64,000 bases of DNA, from positions 1-64,000 of the forward strand of contig CAVWLB010000003.1 of NCBI GenBank assembly GCA_963755695.1. The letters are read 5' to 3'. This document shows, one piece after another, positions 45,731 through 54,880 of this stretch. The DNA comes from QHWT01 sp963755695. GTDB lineage: Bacteria > Acidobacteriota > Vicinamibacteria > Vicinamibacterales > 2-12-FULL-66-21. Numbering within the stretch: the first letter of the stretch is position 1; every line of letters begins with the position of its first letter. The notes under the pieces were generated by a model. It saw only the letters and a list, made by a program, of their open reading frames with translations. It ran no database searches and was not told the origin of the DNA. A program made the position numbers and the translations under genes.

Positions 45731-46321
45731 ATGTGGGAGTACCGCGTCTCCTGGACGAATCGTCCATCGTGGTGGGACCTGGCATGGAACAATCCCACGC
45801 GCCTCGCTCGAGAGCGACGCGTCGACACGTATTGGATCGTCGACGGCCGACCTGACCTGGGGATCAAGCTGCGCGGCGGCCAGGCCCCGCTCGAGATCAA
45901 GGTCCGCTACCAGCGGAACGCCGGGTGGGAACTCTGGGAAAAGGTAATCGTCCAGACTTGGTCGCCGCTCGAATCGGTGCGCTCGGCGGCGTTACTCCAG
46001 ACCCAGCCGATGTTCGCTGCCGACTCGACGGAGCCCGCTCGAGGCTTCGAGCGTCTGCTCACGGGTGCCGGTCTGCCGTGGCGCGAGCACGTCGTCAGGA
46101 AGACGCGACTCCAGGCAGACGCGCGGTCGCTGTTGACGCAGGTGCCGACGCTCTCGATCGGCCGCAACTGTCTGGCAGAACTGGTGGAGTTTCAAGTCGA
46201 TCAGCGTGACGAGCGCGTGTGGTCGCTCTGCTTCGAATGGGCAACGCCGGTTCCAATCACCCACATTCACCCGGACGGTGACGCAGTCGTCTGCGGATAT
46301 CCGGAACTGCTATCTCGATGA
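45731..46321 (+). CDS. hypothetical protein, possibly CYTH-like
   Basis: A 196-residue protein. It starts MWEYRVSWTNRPSWWDLAW and has DTYWIVDGRPDLGIKLRGG followed by LEIKVRYQRNAG, an E-x-K pattern that weakly recalls the triphosphate tunnel (CYTH) fold. The C-terminus is VWSLCFEWATPVPIT. No confident family. Its last four bases overlap the ABC-F start (ATGA), so the two are translationally coupled. Confidence 0.7.
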   Translation: MWEYRVSWTNRPSWWDLAWNNPTRLARERRVDTYWIVDGRPDLGIKLRGGQAPLEIKVRYQRNAGWELWEKVIVQTWSPLESVRSAALLQTQPMFAADSTEPARGFERLLTGAGLPWREHVVRKTRLQADARSLLTQVPTLSIGRNCLAELVEFQVDQRDERVWSLCFEWATPVPITHIHPDGDAVVCGYPELLSR

Positions 46322-47955
46322 TTTCATTCACGCGCGTCAACAAGCAATACGGACGCCAGATTCTCTTCGTCGACGCCTCGTTCCAGCTGAATCCCGGTGA
46401 AAGGGTGGGCCTGGTCGGACCGAATGGCGCCGGCAAGACCACCCTCTTCAGAATGATCGTGGGCGAAGAATCACCTGACGAAGGAGAGGTGTCGGTCCCC
46501 AGAAAGCTCACCATCGGATACTTCCGGCAGGACGTCGAGGAAATGTCGGGGCGGACCGTGCTCGACGAAACGATCGCCGGGAGCGGACGTGCGGGTCAGC
46601 TTCATCATGAACTCGAAGCGCTGAATCATGCCATGGCCGATCCCGCGCGGGCAGACGACATGGATCGGATTCTCGCGCGTTTCGGCGAGGTGCAGAACGA
46701 GTACGAGCACCTCGGCGGCTACGCGCTCGAGGCGCAGGCACGCGAAGTGCTCCAGGGCCTCGGCTTCGACGACGAACGGATTGACGGCGACGTCGGTGCG
46801 CTCTCCGGCGGCTGGAAGATGCGGGTGGCGATGGCGCGGGTGCTCCTGGCAAGGCCTGACGTCCTCTTGATGGACGAGCCGACGAATCACCTCGACATCG
46901 AATCGATCATCTGGCTCGAGCAGTTCCTCAAGGCGCAGTCGGGCGCACTGCTCATGACGTCGCACGATCGCGAATTCATGAACCGGATCGTCACCAGGAT
47001 TGCGGAGATCGACGGCGGCGAGATCACGACCTATTCGGGCAACTACGATTTCTACGAACGCGAGCGCGCGATCCGCGAAGCCAACCGGGAAGCGGCGTAC
47101 GCGCGGCAGCAAGCCATGCTGGCGAAGGAACAACGGTTCATCGAACGCTTCGCCGCCCACGCCGCCAAGGCGGCGCAGGTGCAGAGCCGGGTCAAGGCGC
47201 TCGAGAAGATCGAGAAGATCGAGCTGCCGAAGAAGCGGCGGGTGGTGAAGTTCGACTTCCGCACGCCGCCCCGTTCCGGCGACCAGGTCGCCACGCTCGA
47301 GCGCGTCACCAAACGCTACGGAAGGCGGATGGTGCACGACGGCATCAATCTGACGATCCGGCGAGGGGAACGCTGGTCGGTGATGGGCAAGAACGGCGCC
47401 GGCAAATCGACACTGCTCAAAATGATCGCCGGCGCGCTCGCTCCCGACGACGGGACCATCAAGCTCGGCGCCAGTCTCAGGATGGGCTATTTCGCGCAGC
47501 AGTCGCTCGACCTCCTCGATCCGGAGCTGACCATCGAGGAGCAGCTGCAGAGGGATTTCCCGAACGAGTCGGTCGGAGTGCTGCGCAATCTCGCGGGCGC
47601 TTTCCAGTTCTCGGGCGAGGACGTCGACAAGCGGATCAAGTCGCTCTCCGGCGGCGAGAAAACACGGCTGGTCATCGCGCGCATGCTGCTCGAGCCACCC
47701 AACTTCCTGGTGCTCGACGAGCCGACCAACCATCTCGACCTGGCGACGAAGGAAATGCTGCTGGATGCGTTGAAGGACTTCGATGGAACGATGATCTTCG
47801 TGTCGCACGACCGGGCGTTCCTGCGCGGTCTCAGCAATCGTGTGTTGGAACTTGGCGGCGAGAGCGGAACCGAGTCACAGCCGCACGCGTATCCGGGAAC
47901 CTATGCGGAGTATGTCGCGCGCAGCGGACACGAGGCGCCGGGGGTGCATGCGTAA
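46318..47955 (+). CDS. ABC-F family ATPase (ribosome-associated)
   Basis: A 545-residue protein with two ABC ATPase domains and no membrane part. Domain 1: GPNGAGKTTL, LSGGWKMRV, LLMDEPTNHLD. Domain 2: GKNGAGKSTL, LSGGEKTRL, LVLDEPTNHLD. Between them is the charged linker (REANREAAYARQQAM) that ABC-F proteins insert into the ribosomal E site. Members rescue stalled ribosomes or protect against antibiotics; this copy resembles the Uup/YdiF housekeeping group more than resistance forms, though the C-terminal coiled coil of Uup is absent. Confidence 0.92.
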   Translation: MISFTRVNKQYGRQILFVDASFQLNPGERVGLVGPNGAGKTTLFRMIVGEESPDEGEVSVPRKLTIGYFRQDVEEMSGRTVLDETIAGSGRAGQLHHELEALNHAMADPARADDMDRILARFGEVQNEYEHLGGYALEAQAREVLQGLGFDDERIDGDVGALSGGWKMRVAMARVLLARPDVLLMDEPTNHLDIESIIWLEQFLKAQSGALLMTSHDREFMNRIVTRIAEIDGGEITTYSGNYDFYERERAIREANREAAYARQQAMLAKEQRFIERFAAHAAKAAQVQSRVKALEKIEKIELPKKRRVVKFDFRTPPRSGDQVATLERVTKRYGRRMVHDGINLTIRRGERWSVMGKNGAGKSTLLKMIAGALAPDDGTIKLGASLRMGYFAQQSLDLLDPELTIEEQLQRDFPNESVGVLRNLAGAFQFSGEDVDKRIKSLSGGEKTRLVIARMLLEPPNFLVLDEPTNHLDLATKEMLLDALKDFDGTMIFVSHDRAFLRGLSNRVLELGGESGTESQPHAYPGTYAEYVARSGHEAPGVHA

Positions 47956-47960
47956 AGACG

Positions 47961-48052
47961 GCTTCGGGCTTCGGGCGGCTGAAGCCTGGAGCCTGGAGCC
48001 TGGAGCCTGGAGCCTGGAGCCTGGAGCCCGGAGCCTGGAGCCTGGAACCCGA
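47961..48052. repeat. GCCTGGA heptamer array
   Basis: The left end has GGCTTCGGGCTTCGGGC and then about nine tandem copies of GCCTGGA, one changed to GCCCGGA, ending GAACCCGAACACC. It lies between the 3' ends of two converging genes (ABC-F and the 48057 protein). The same motifs and order appear at 53008-53088. Confidence 0.88.
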
Positions 48053-48056
48053 ACAC

Positions 48057-48428
48057 CTAAATCACTCTTCGTACGGTTACATACAGCGGTCCGACGCCGA
48101 TGAATGCGAGCATCGGAAACGTCATCCGGCCTGCCCGGTTGACGATCTCGAAGCGCACCTGCTCTCCCCATTTCACCTCGAACTCCACGGTCTTCCAGAA
48201 CAGCGTGTTGCTGACGCGAAGGCGGTGGCGGCCGACCTCCAGATCCCGCGTCACCTCGTCGCCGAACATCAGCGTTGCGATCCGTTCCCCGTCGAGCCAC
48301 ACGATCATCTGCCGCTGCTGGATGTCGTCCGCATGTTTGCGAACCACGGTTACACTCGCAGGCATACGCTCGTAGAGCCGCTCCCAATACTCGATGTCGT
48401 TGACGAGCTCGTCCAGGACCCCGTTCAT
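48057..48428 (-). CDS. conserved hypothetical protein
   Basis: A 123-residue protein. An N-terminal helix (MNGVLDELVNDIEYWERLYE) precedes a beta-rich part (HRLRVSNTLFWKTVEFEVKW, EQVRFEIVNRAGRM) that recalls a carbohydrate-binding or Ig-like strand order. No named family. It is a single gene converging on the ABC-F gene. Confidence 0.65.
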   Translation of the reverse strand: MNGVLDELVNDIEYWERLYERMPASVTVVRKHADDIQQRQMIVWLDGERIATLMFGDEVTRDLEVGRHRLRVSNTLFWKTVEFEVKWGEQVRFEIVNRAGRMTFPMLAFIGVGPLYVTVRRVI

Positions 48429-48458
48429 CGCAGTAGAGTAACACCGGAACTGCGCGAG

Positions 48459-49217
48459 CTACGACGGCACGTCGATGACGGAAAGCAACGGGAAGTGGTC
48501 GGAAGCCTCGCGCGCGACCTCCGTGGCCACGACCTCACAGGATCGGACTCTCGCGGTGTGGTTCGACGGGACGAATAGGTAGTCGAGCCGCACGTGCGGC
48601 TGCCAGGTCGGGAACGTCAAGCCCGCGTCGCCCGGGTGCAGCGCGCGATACGCGTCAGTGTATCCGGCGTCGAGGACGATCCGAATGGTTCGCCAGCGGA
48701 TGCGGCCGCCGCTCAGCCAGACGAGCGCGCGAAGGCGCCCGGGCAGCTTGCGCGGATCGAACACGTCACCGGGGGCCAGGGTATTGAAGTCACCCACCAG
48801 CGCGTGCAGGCCGTCGCGCCGCTCGACATCGGCGGCAATATTGCGGAGAAGCGCGCGCAGCTCGAACGTGCGTCGACGCTCGGTCCACGCGGCATGCACG
48901 GCGCTCAGGTGAACGCCAAACACCCGAAAGGCGTTTCCGTCGAGCACCAGCTCGAGGAAGGCGTGGCGTGAAACGCGCGGCCGGTGCCACTCGTGTCGCG
49001 CGATAGGCAGCCGGCTCATGAATCCCAGCGACAGTTTCGGCATCGCGCCGCACTGCGGCATCCCGGTGCGCTTTGCCAGCGCTTCGATCACCGCGGGACG
49101 CGTCGCTTCCTGGAAGACCACGATGTCCGGCGTGCACGAGGCGATTGCCGCCGAGAGCTGCTCTTCACGTCCGGCCCCCCCGTGGCGAATGTTGTAGCTC
49201 AGAAGGCGAATCGTCAC
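48459..49217 (-). CDS. endonuclease/exonuclease/phosphatase family protein
   Basis: A 252-residue EEP-fold hydrolase. Expected motifs occur in order: LSYNIRHGG at the start (Asn), VFQEATRP (metal Glu), FGVHLSAVH, LVGDFNTLAPGD (Asp-Asn) and SDHFPLLSVI (catalytic His). The family includes DNases, phosphodiesterases and sphingomyelinases; the substrate is not evident and no signal peptide is seen. Its first bases overlap the stop of the upstream nucleotidyltransferase-like gene by four bases. Confidence 0.88.
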   Translation of the reverse strand: MTIRLLSYNIRHGGAGREEQLSAAIASCTPDIVVFQEATRPAVIEALAKRTGMPQCGAMPKLSLGFMSRLPIARHEWHRPRVSRHAFLELVLDGNAFRVFGVHLSAVHAAWTERRRTFELRALLRNIAADVERRDGLHALVGDFNTLAPGDVFDPRKLPGRLRALVWLSGGRIRWRTIRIVLDAGYTDAYRALHPGDAGLTFPTWQPHVRLDYLFVPSNHTARVRSCEVVATEVAREASDHFPLLSVIDVPS

Positions 49218-49708
49218 TCGTCGTCGCGCTTGTCGATGAGGGTGAGATACGGCTGGCCGATCAATTCTCCGCGAAGATACATCACGAAATCCCGCGTGCC
49301 CTGGATGTTCACCGGACGCCGCACCATCGCCATCAGCCTCTCGCGCAGGGGTACGAGGCCGGGTGCGATATCGGGATCCTCGTCGCTCAGCGGTCGGGAG
49401 TGGACGCCGGGGACGAAGAATCCCGTGATTTTGTAGAAGTCGAGCACTCGGTGGCCGACCAGCGTAAGGTCCAGGTCGCTCGTACCGGGTCCATCAGCGT
49501 CGAAAGGGGCCCGGTCCTTCCACCGGTATCCGGTCACCGCGCTTCCTCGCAGCACGACGCCGGTGTTCTCTGGAATCACCCGCCGTATCTGCTCGACGAA
49601 GGCGTCGAGTCTGGCGGGATCATTGTCGAAGGCCAGATGGATGACACTCTGGCGCTTTTCTTGTTCAGTGAGCTCAGCCTGTGATGAAACCGGAGATTCA
49701 TCCGCCAT
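49214..49708 (-). CDS. nucleotidyltransferase-fold hypothetical protein
   Basis: A 164-residue protein. The segment VVLRGSAVTGYRWKDR followed by GTSDLDLTLVG fits the G-S...D-x-D pattern of the polymerase beta-type nucleotidyltransferase fold, although the spacing is longer than usual. The remainder is helical (PLRERLMAMVRRPVNIQGTR). It is translationally coupled to the EEP nuclease. A role in nucleic acid or small-molecule modification is conceivable but unproven. Confidence 0.6.
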   Translation of the reverse strand: MADESPVSSQAELTEQEKRQSVIHLAFDNDPARLDAFVEQIRRVIPENTGVVLRGSAVTGYRWKDRAPFDADGPGTSDLDLTLVGHRVLDFYKITGFFVPGVHSRPLSDEDPDIAPGLVPLRERLMAMVRRPVNIQGTRDFVMYLRGELIGQPYLTLIDKRDDE

Positions 49709-49892
49709 TCCTGAAGCCAGAGCAAGGGCATTGCCAATTCACTGTCTCACGTACGACTTCACGCTGAGCACGGGCAGGATGCCATTTCCTGACGAACTCA
49801 CTCTAGACTCTCTGCGAGCTCTGCGTGATTCCGTCCGTGTCAAGCAAATCTGGAACGCCCTCGCTGGCCGTCCGAAAATATCAGGACGCGCC

Positions 49893-52587
49893 CTACTCTT
49901 CTCTCAGGGCCACTGTCGGCGCCAATCGGGAAGCGCGGCGCGCCGGCAGCCAGCTCGCGAGCAGCGTGACGGCGCCGAGCAGGGCAATTGCGCTGGCGAC
50001 GGTGACCGGGTCCCACGGTTTTACGTCATACAGGAGCGTGGTGGCCGTTCGCCCCGCAAGCATGGCCAGCGCGGCACCGACCGCCACGCCGAGAATAAGC
50101 AGAGTGCCCGCTTCGCGAACGATCATCCGGATGACTGATCCGCGATCGGCGCCGAGCGCCATGCGAATGCCGATCTCGACCCGTCGTCGGGCGACGGTGT
50201 ATGACATGACGCCGTAGAGGCCGACGGTGGCAATCAGGTACCGCAAGTCCTCCGAAGAATGCAGACAAGGTGGCCATCAGCCGTTCGCGCAGAAGCGATC
50301 CGCTGACCTGCGATCGCACGGTCTGGTACTGCACGGTGATGGAGGGATTCAGCTCCACGAGTACCCGAGTAACTCCGGCTGCAACAGTCGGCAAGGCGGT
50401 ATTCGCGTGCAGCGCGAACTGCGGGTTCGGATCCGCGCGATCGCCCTGCCAGACATCTACGTAGGCGAGTGGCGAGAACTCCTCGCGCAGATCCGTGTAC
50501 TTCGTGTCGCGGGCAACGCCGATAATCGTGTAGAAGGAACGCGGCTCGCCTACCGGCTCCGCGATCTGAAACGATTGGCCGACCGGGTTCTGGCCTTTGA
50601 GGTACTTCTTCACGAATGCCTCGCTGACAATCGCCACCTTGGGCGACGTCGGGGTATCGCGATCGGCGAAATCACGACCGGCAACGAGCGGGGTCGAGAG
50701 CGCCTTGAAGTAGCCGGGACCGACGGCGTTGAAGTTGACGTTGCCCGGTTGCTCGACGCCCGCGACCACCACGTTCTGGTTCCAGAAGTTGCCGCCCACC
50801 GGCGTGGTGAAGACCTGGGCCGCGGCGTCGACACCAGGGATCGCTCTGACGCGCTCGAGCACCGTCCGGTTGAGTGCGGCCACCGCGTCCGGCGACACAC
50901 CAGCCTTGCGGTAATCCACATCCGCGACGAGCACGCCATCCTGCTGGAAGCCGGGGTCGAGATGGGTGAGATTTCGTAGGCTACGCACGAACAGCAGGGC
51001 GACGACGACCAGCACCAGGGACAGCGCCACCTGCATGACCACCAGCATCCGGCGCACGCCGAACCGCTCGCGGCTGTCCGTCAGGTTGCGGCTGCCCGCT
51101 TTCATCGTCGAGATCGGGGCCGTGCGCGTGGCGCGGATTGCGGGAGTGAGCCCGAAGACCAGGCAGGCAGAGGCCGCCATGCCTGCGGTGAAGGCAAAAA
51201 CGCGCCAGTCGGACGCCAGATCGACGGACACCGGATTCGAATCGGTGCTGAGGAATCCAACCAGGAAGGCACTGAACCATCCCGCCACGATCAGTCCGGC
51301 CGCCGCGCCGAGCCCCGCAATCAGGAGGCTCTCCGACAACATTTGCCGAAGAATCCGTCCTCGTGAGGCGCCAATCGCCAGGCGCACCGCAATCTCCCGT
51401 TCGCGGGCGGTTGCGCGCGCGATCATCAGGTTCGCGAGGTTCGCGCAGGCGATGAGAAGCACGAGCGCGGTGACGCCGAGAAGGATCCTCAGCGGATCGC
51501 TGTACGAACTGCGCAGGCCCGACACGCCTGTGGCTGCGGGTTGCGCCCCCAGCTTGAACTCCAGGTAATCCTTTGCCAGCCGGGCATCGTAGTGTGGCGA
51601 GACCGTCGCCGCGAAGATTCCGCTCGAGATCGCCTCCATCTGCGCGCTCGCCTGTTCGATGGTGACGCCTGGCTTCAACCGGCCGAACGCGGCCAGAAAC
51701 CAGACGTCCGACATCTGGAGACCGGAGCGCTCGCCGCGAAACAGCGGTTCGGCGCAGATCGGCAAGGCAACGTCGAAGCTCTGACCGACTTCGACTCCAT
51801 AGAACGACGGCGGCGTCACGCCCACGATATCGAGCCGCTGGCCATCGAGCAGGATTGAGCGGCCGATCGCGGACGGAGCGCCGCCATACTCCCGCTGCCA
51901 GAACGCGTGACTGAGCACCGCTCCCGGCGCCGCGCATCCCTTCACATCGTCGGCCGGCGTCAGGGCACGGCCGACCAGCGCGCGCACGCCGAGCGTAGAG
52001 AAGAACTCCCCGCTCACGTAGAGACCCCGCGCCTGGCGCACTTCTCCGCCAGTCGACAGATTCCAGCGGGTTGAGCCCCAGGCCAGCATCGACGAGAACA
52101 CCCGCTGTTCCGCCCTGATTCGCTCCCACAGGGGATTGGACAGGCTCGGGCGGCTTCCCATGAAACTTCCAGTGCGTCCCTCGCGGGTCTTGACGATGCG
52201 GACTTCGGCCAACTGCTCGGGACGATCGACCGGCAGCGTGCGCAAGGTGACCGCGTTGACGAGCTCGAAGATTGCGGTGTTGGCGCCGGTGCCAAGCGCC
52301 AGCGTCAGGATCGCGACAACCGCGAACGTCGGGTTGCGCCGAAGAAGGCGCGCGCCGTATCGAACGTCTTGCCAGAGCGTCTCGATGAAGCCCAGGGAGT
52401 TCATGGTGTAGATGTCCTCGCGGATGAGGGTCGGATTTCCGAGCTTGCGCATCGCGGCCGCGCGCGCCGCCTCAGGGGACATGCCGCGGGCGATGTTCTC
52501 GTCGGTTTCAATGGTGAGATAGGCCTCGAGCTCGCGCGCCCGCTCTTCATCCCAGTAGCGGCGTCGGAAGAATCTGGACCATCCCAT
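49893..52587 (-). CDS. ADOP-type ABC permease, one frameshift
   Basis: An ADOP permease of about 897 residues with the same two-half layout as the 1449-3974 gene, preceded by an N-terminal helical extension (RELEAYLTIETDENIARGMS) that is usual in PadR-linked ADOPs. Motif LALGTGANTAIFELV marks the first helix. Near 50240 one extra G shifts the frame; removing it joins LSAFFGGL to AYLIATVGLYGVMSYTV. The C-terminal FtsX bundle ends LASWLPARRASRLAPTVAL. It starts 12 bases after the PadR stop, so the pair is an operon. Substrate unknown. Confidence 0.88.
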
Positions 52588-52599
52588 GACGTGCTCCGA

Positions 52600-52953
52600 C
52601 TACTCTTGCGCCGGCCGCAGGATGCGATTGACGGCTCGGACGATCTCATCCCAGCGGCTGGTCTGGTCAGCCAGTTGCCTGCGACCGATCGGCGTGAGCC
52701 GGTAATAGCGCGCGCGCCGGTTGTTCTCGGAGGTGCCCCAGAAGGACGCAATCCAACCACGATCCTCGAGGCGATGAAGCGCAGGATAGAGCGAGCCATG
52801 CTCCACCTGCAGCACGTCTTCCGATCGGTGCTCGATCGCGTAAGCAATGGTGTGGCCGTGCGCGGGCCCCAGCACCAGGGTTTTGAGGATCAACAGGTCG
52901 AGCGTCCCCTGGAGCAATTCTCCCTGCATTGGCGGATTTCCACGCTTTGGCAT
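52600..52953 (-). CDS. PadR-family transcriptional regulator
   Basis: A 117-residue winged-helix regulator with ILKTLVLGPAHGHTIAYAIE (helix 1-2), VEHGSLYPALHRLEDRGWIA (recognition helix region) and the wing RRARYYRLTPIGRRQL. PadR repressors commonly sit upstream of ADOP permeases in Acidobacteria and respond to a small molecule or antibiotic. It probably controls the operon including the 49893-52587 permease. Confidence 0.92.
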   Translation of the reverse strand: MPKRGNPPMQGELLQGTLDLLILKTLVLGPAHGHTIAYAIEHRSEDVLQVEHGSLYPALHRLEDRGWIASFWGTSENNRRARYYRLTPIGRRQLADQTSRWDEIVRAVNRILRPAQE

Positions 52954-53007
52954 CGCTGCTCCACAAGATAATCTACCTGAGAGGCTGATGGCAAGGAGGC
53001 GAGAGAA

Positions 53008-53088
53008 AAGACGGCTTCAGGCTTCAGGCGTTCAGGCTTCAGGTAGCTTCGGGCCTTCCCGAAGCCTGGAGCCTGAAACCCGAAGCCT
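53008..53088. repeat. GGCTTCAGGCTTCAGG / GAAGCCTGGAGCCTGAA repeat block
   Basis: The block begins AAAGACGGCTTCAGGCTTCAGG and ends GAAGCCTGGAGCCTGAAACC, an inverted arrangement of the same heptamer-like motif. It directly follows the P5C dehydrogenase stop. It belongs to the same family as 47961-48052. Confidence 0.85.
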
Positions 53089-54798
53089 CTATTCCTCCGC
53101 CATGAAGGGATAGTGGTAATCGCGCGGCGGTGAGAAGGTTTCCTTGACGGTTCGCGCGCTCACCCAGCGCACCAGATTCAGCTTCGATCCGGCTTTGTCG
53201 TTCGTGCCGGACGCGCGTGCGCCGCCAAACGGCTGCTGGCCGACGACAGCGCCAGTCGGCTTATCGTTGATGTAGAAGTTGCCTGCCGCATTCCTGAGCG
53301 CACTCAGCGCCTGACGTACACCGACCCGATCGCGGCTGAACACGGCACCGGTCAGCGCGTAGGGAGACGTTCTGTCGATGATGTCGAGCGTCTCTTCCCA
53401 CTTTCCATCCGGATACACATAGGCGGTCACGACCGGACCGAAGATCTCTTCGCACAGCAGACGGTATCCCGGATCTTCGGTCTGCAGGAGCGTGGGTTCG
53501 ATGAAGTACCCCTGGTCGCCTTTCGCGCCGCCGCCCTGAAGGACCTTGGCGTTGCTCTTCGCGTCCTGGAGGTATTCGCCGATCTTCGCGAACGCCTTCT
53601 TGTCGATCACGGCGCCCATGAAATTCCGGAAATCGCGAACGTCGCCCATCTTGATGTCCTGCATCATCGCGATGGTGCGATCGCGGACTTCATTCCACAG
53701 CGACTGCGCGACGTAGATGCGGCTCGCGGCGGAACACTTCTGCCCCTGATACTCGAAGCCGCCGCGCGCGATCGCCACCGCGAGTTCCGCGGGATCGGCC
53801 GAGGGATGGGCGACGATGAAGTCCTTGCCACCGGTTTCGCCGACCAGGCGCGGATACGAGCGATACCGGCCCATGTTCTCGCCGACCTTCTTCCACATCC
53901 CATTGAAGACGGCGGTGCTGCCGGTGAAGTGGACGCCCGCGAGATCCGGCGAATCGAGCAGTGCGTTCGAAATCTGCACCGCCTCGCCGGGCAGGAAATT
54001 GATGACGCCCGGCGGCAGGCCTGCCGCTTCGAGCAGCTTGTAGGTGTAATACGCGCCGAGCATCGCGCTCGATGCCGGCTTCCACACGACGGTATTCCCC
54101 ATCAACGCCGGCGCGGTCGTCAGGTTGCCGCCGATGGCAGTGAAGTTGAAGGGGGTAATCGCGTAGACGAAGCCCTCGAGATTGCGGTACTCGATCGAGT
54201 TCCAGACGCCAGGGCTGCTGATTGGCTGTTCGTGGTAGAGCTCTTCGGCGAAGGCGCAGTTGAAGCGCCAGAAATCGATCATCTCCGACACGGCATCGAT
54301 TTCCGATTGGAAGACGGTCTTCGACTGCCCGAGCATGGTCGCGGCATTCATCGTGGCGCGCCAGGTGGTCGAGAGCAGTTCGGCTGCCTTCAGCAGGACT
54401 GCGGCGCGATCGTCCCACGGCCACGCGGCCCATTCACGCCGGGCCGCCGCCGCGGCTTCGATCGCCTGTTGAATGTGTTCAGGGCCGGCCAGGTGGTATT
54501 CCGCCAGCACGTGACCGTGATCGTGCGGCATGACCGACTTCTCGGTCCTCCCGGTTCGGATCTCGCGTCCTCCGATGATCAGCGGAATGTCGATCTTCTC
54601 GCTGGCCATGGTTTTCAGCCGGGCCTTCTGCTCGGCGCGCTCGGGCGACCCGGGCGCATAGGACTTGTTCGGCTCGTTGATCGGCGTCGGTATCCGCCGC
54701 ACGCCGGCGAAGGCGGCCGACGTGGCCACGCGATCGCGTGACGGAGCCATCACAGAGGAATGCTTTTCAGCAGGAGAGACGGGAGCATGCGTGGACAT
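53089..54798 (-). CDS. pruA: 1-pyrroline-5-carboxylate dehydrogenase
   Basis: A 569-residue aldehyde dehydrogenase that oxidises P5C to glutamate in proline catabolism. The long N-terminus with INEPNKSYAPGSPER, the catalytic Glu in LVGETGGKDFIV, the nucleophile Cys in EYQGQKCSAASRIYV and the C-terminal HYPFMAEE match the P5CDH group rather than other ALDH classes. ATG 54798 is chosen; ATG 54750 or 54861 are other in-frame options. No proline dehydrogenase gene is adjacent. Confidence 0.9.
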   Translation of the reverse strand: MSTHAPVSPAEKHSSVMAPSRDRVATSAAFAGVRRIPTPINEPNKSYAPGSPERAEQKARLKTMASEKIDIPLIIGGREIRTGRTEKSVMPHDHGHVLAEYHLAGPEHIQQAIEAAAAARREWAAWPWDDRAAVLLKAAELLSTTWRATMNAATMLGQSKTVFQSEIDAVSEMIDFWRFNCAFAEELYHEQPISSPGVWNSIEYRNLEGFVYAITPFNFTAIGGNLTTAPALMGNTVVWKPASSAMLGAYYTYKLLEAAGLPPGVINFLPGEAVQISNALLDSPDLAGVHFTGSTAVFNGMWKKVGENMGRYRSYPRLVGETGGKDFIVAHPSADPAELAVAIARGGFEYQGQKCSAASRIYVAQSLWNEVRDRTIAMMQDIKMGDVRDFRNFMGAVIDKKAFAKIGEYLQDAKSNAKVLQGGGAKGDQGYFIEPTLLQTEDPGYRLLCEEIFGPVVTAYVYPDGKWEETLDIIDRTSPYALTGAVFSRDRVGVRQALSALRNAAGNFYINDKPTGAVVGQQPFGGARASGTNDKAGSKLNLVRWVSARTVKETFSPPRDYHYPFMAEE

Positions 54799-54880
54799 TC
54801 CGCCATTGTACAACCGAGAGCCGACAGATGAACCGGCCTGATGAACCGGTCGGTGGGCCAATCCGGTTCACACCTGCCGG

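Noticed and set aside
46471..47808. Minus-strand frame of 445 codons opposite the ABC-F gene
   Set aside because: It is a shadow frame; both ATPase domains are on the plus strand.
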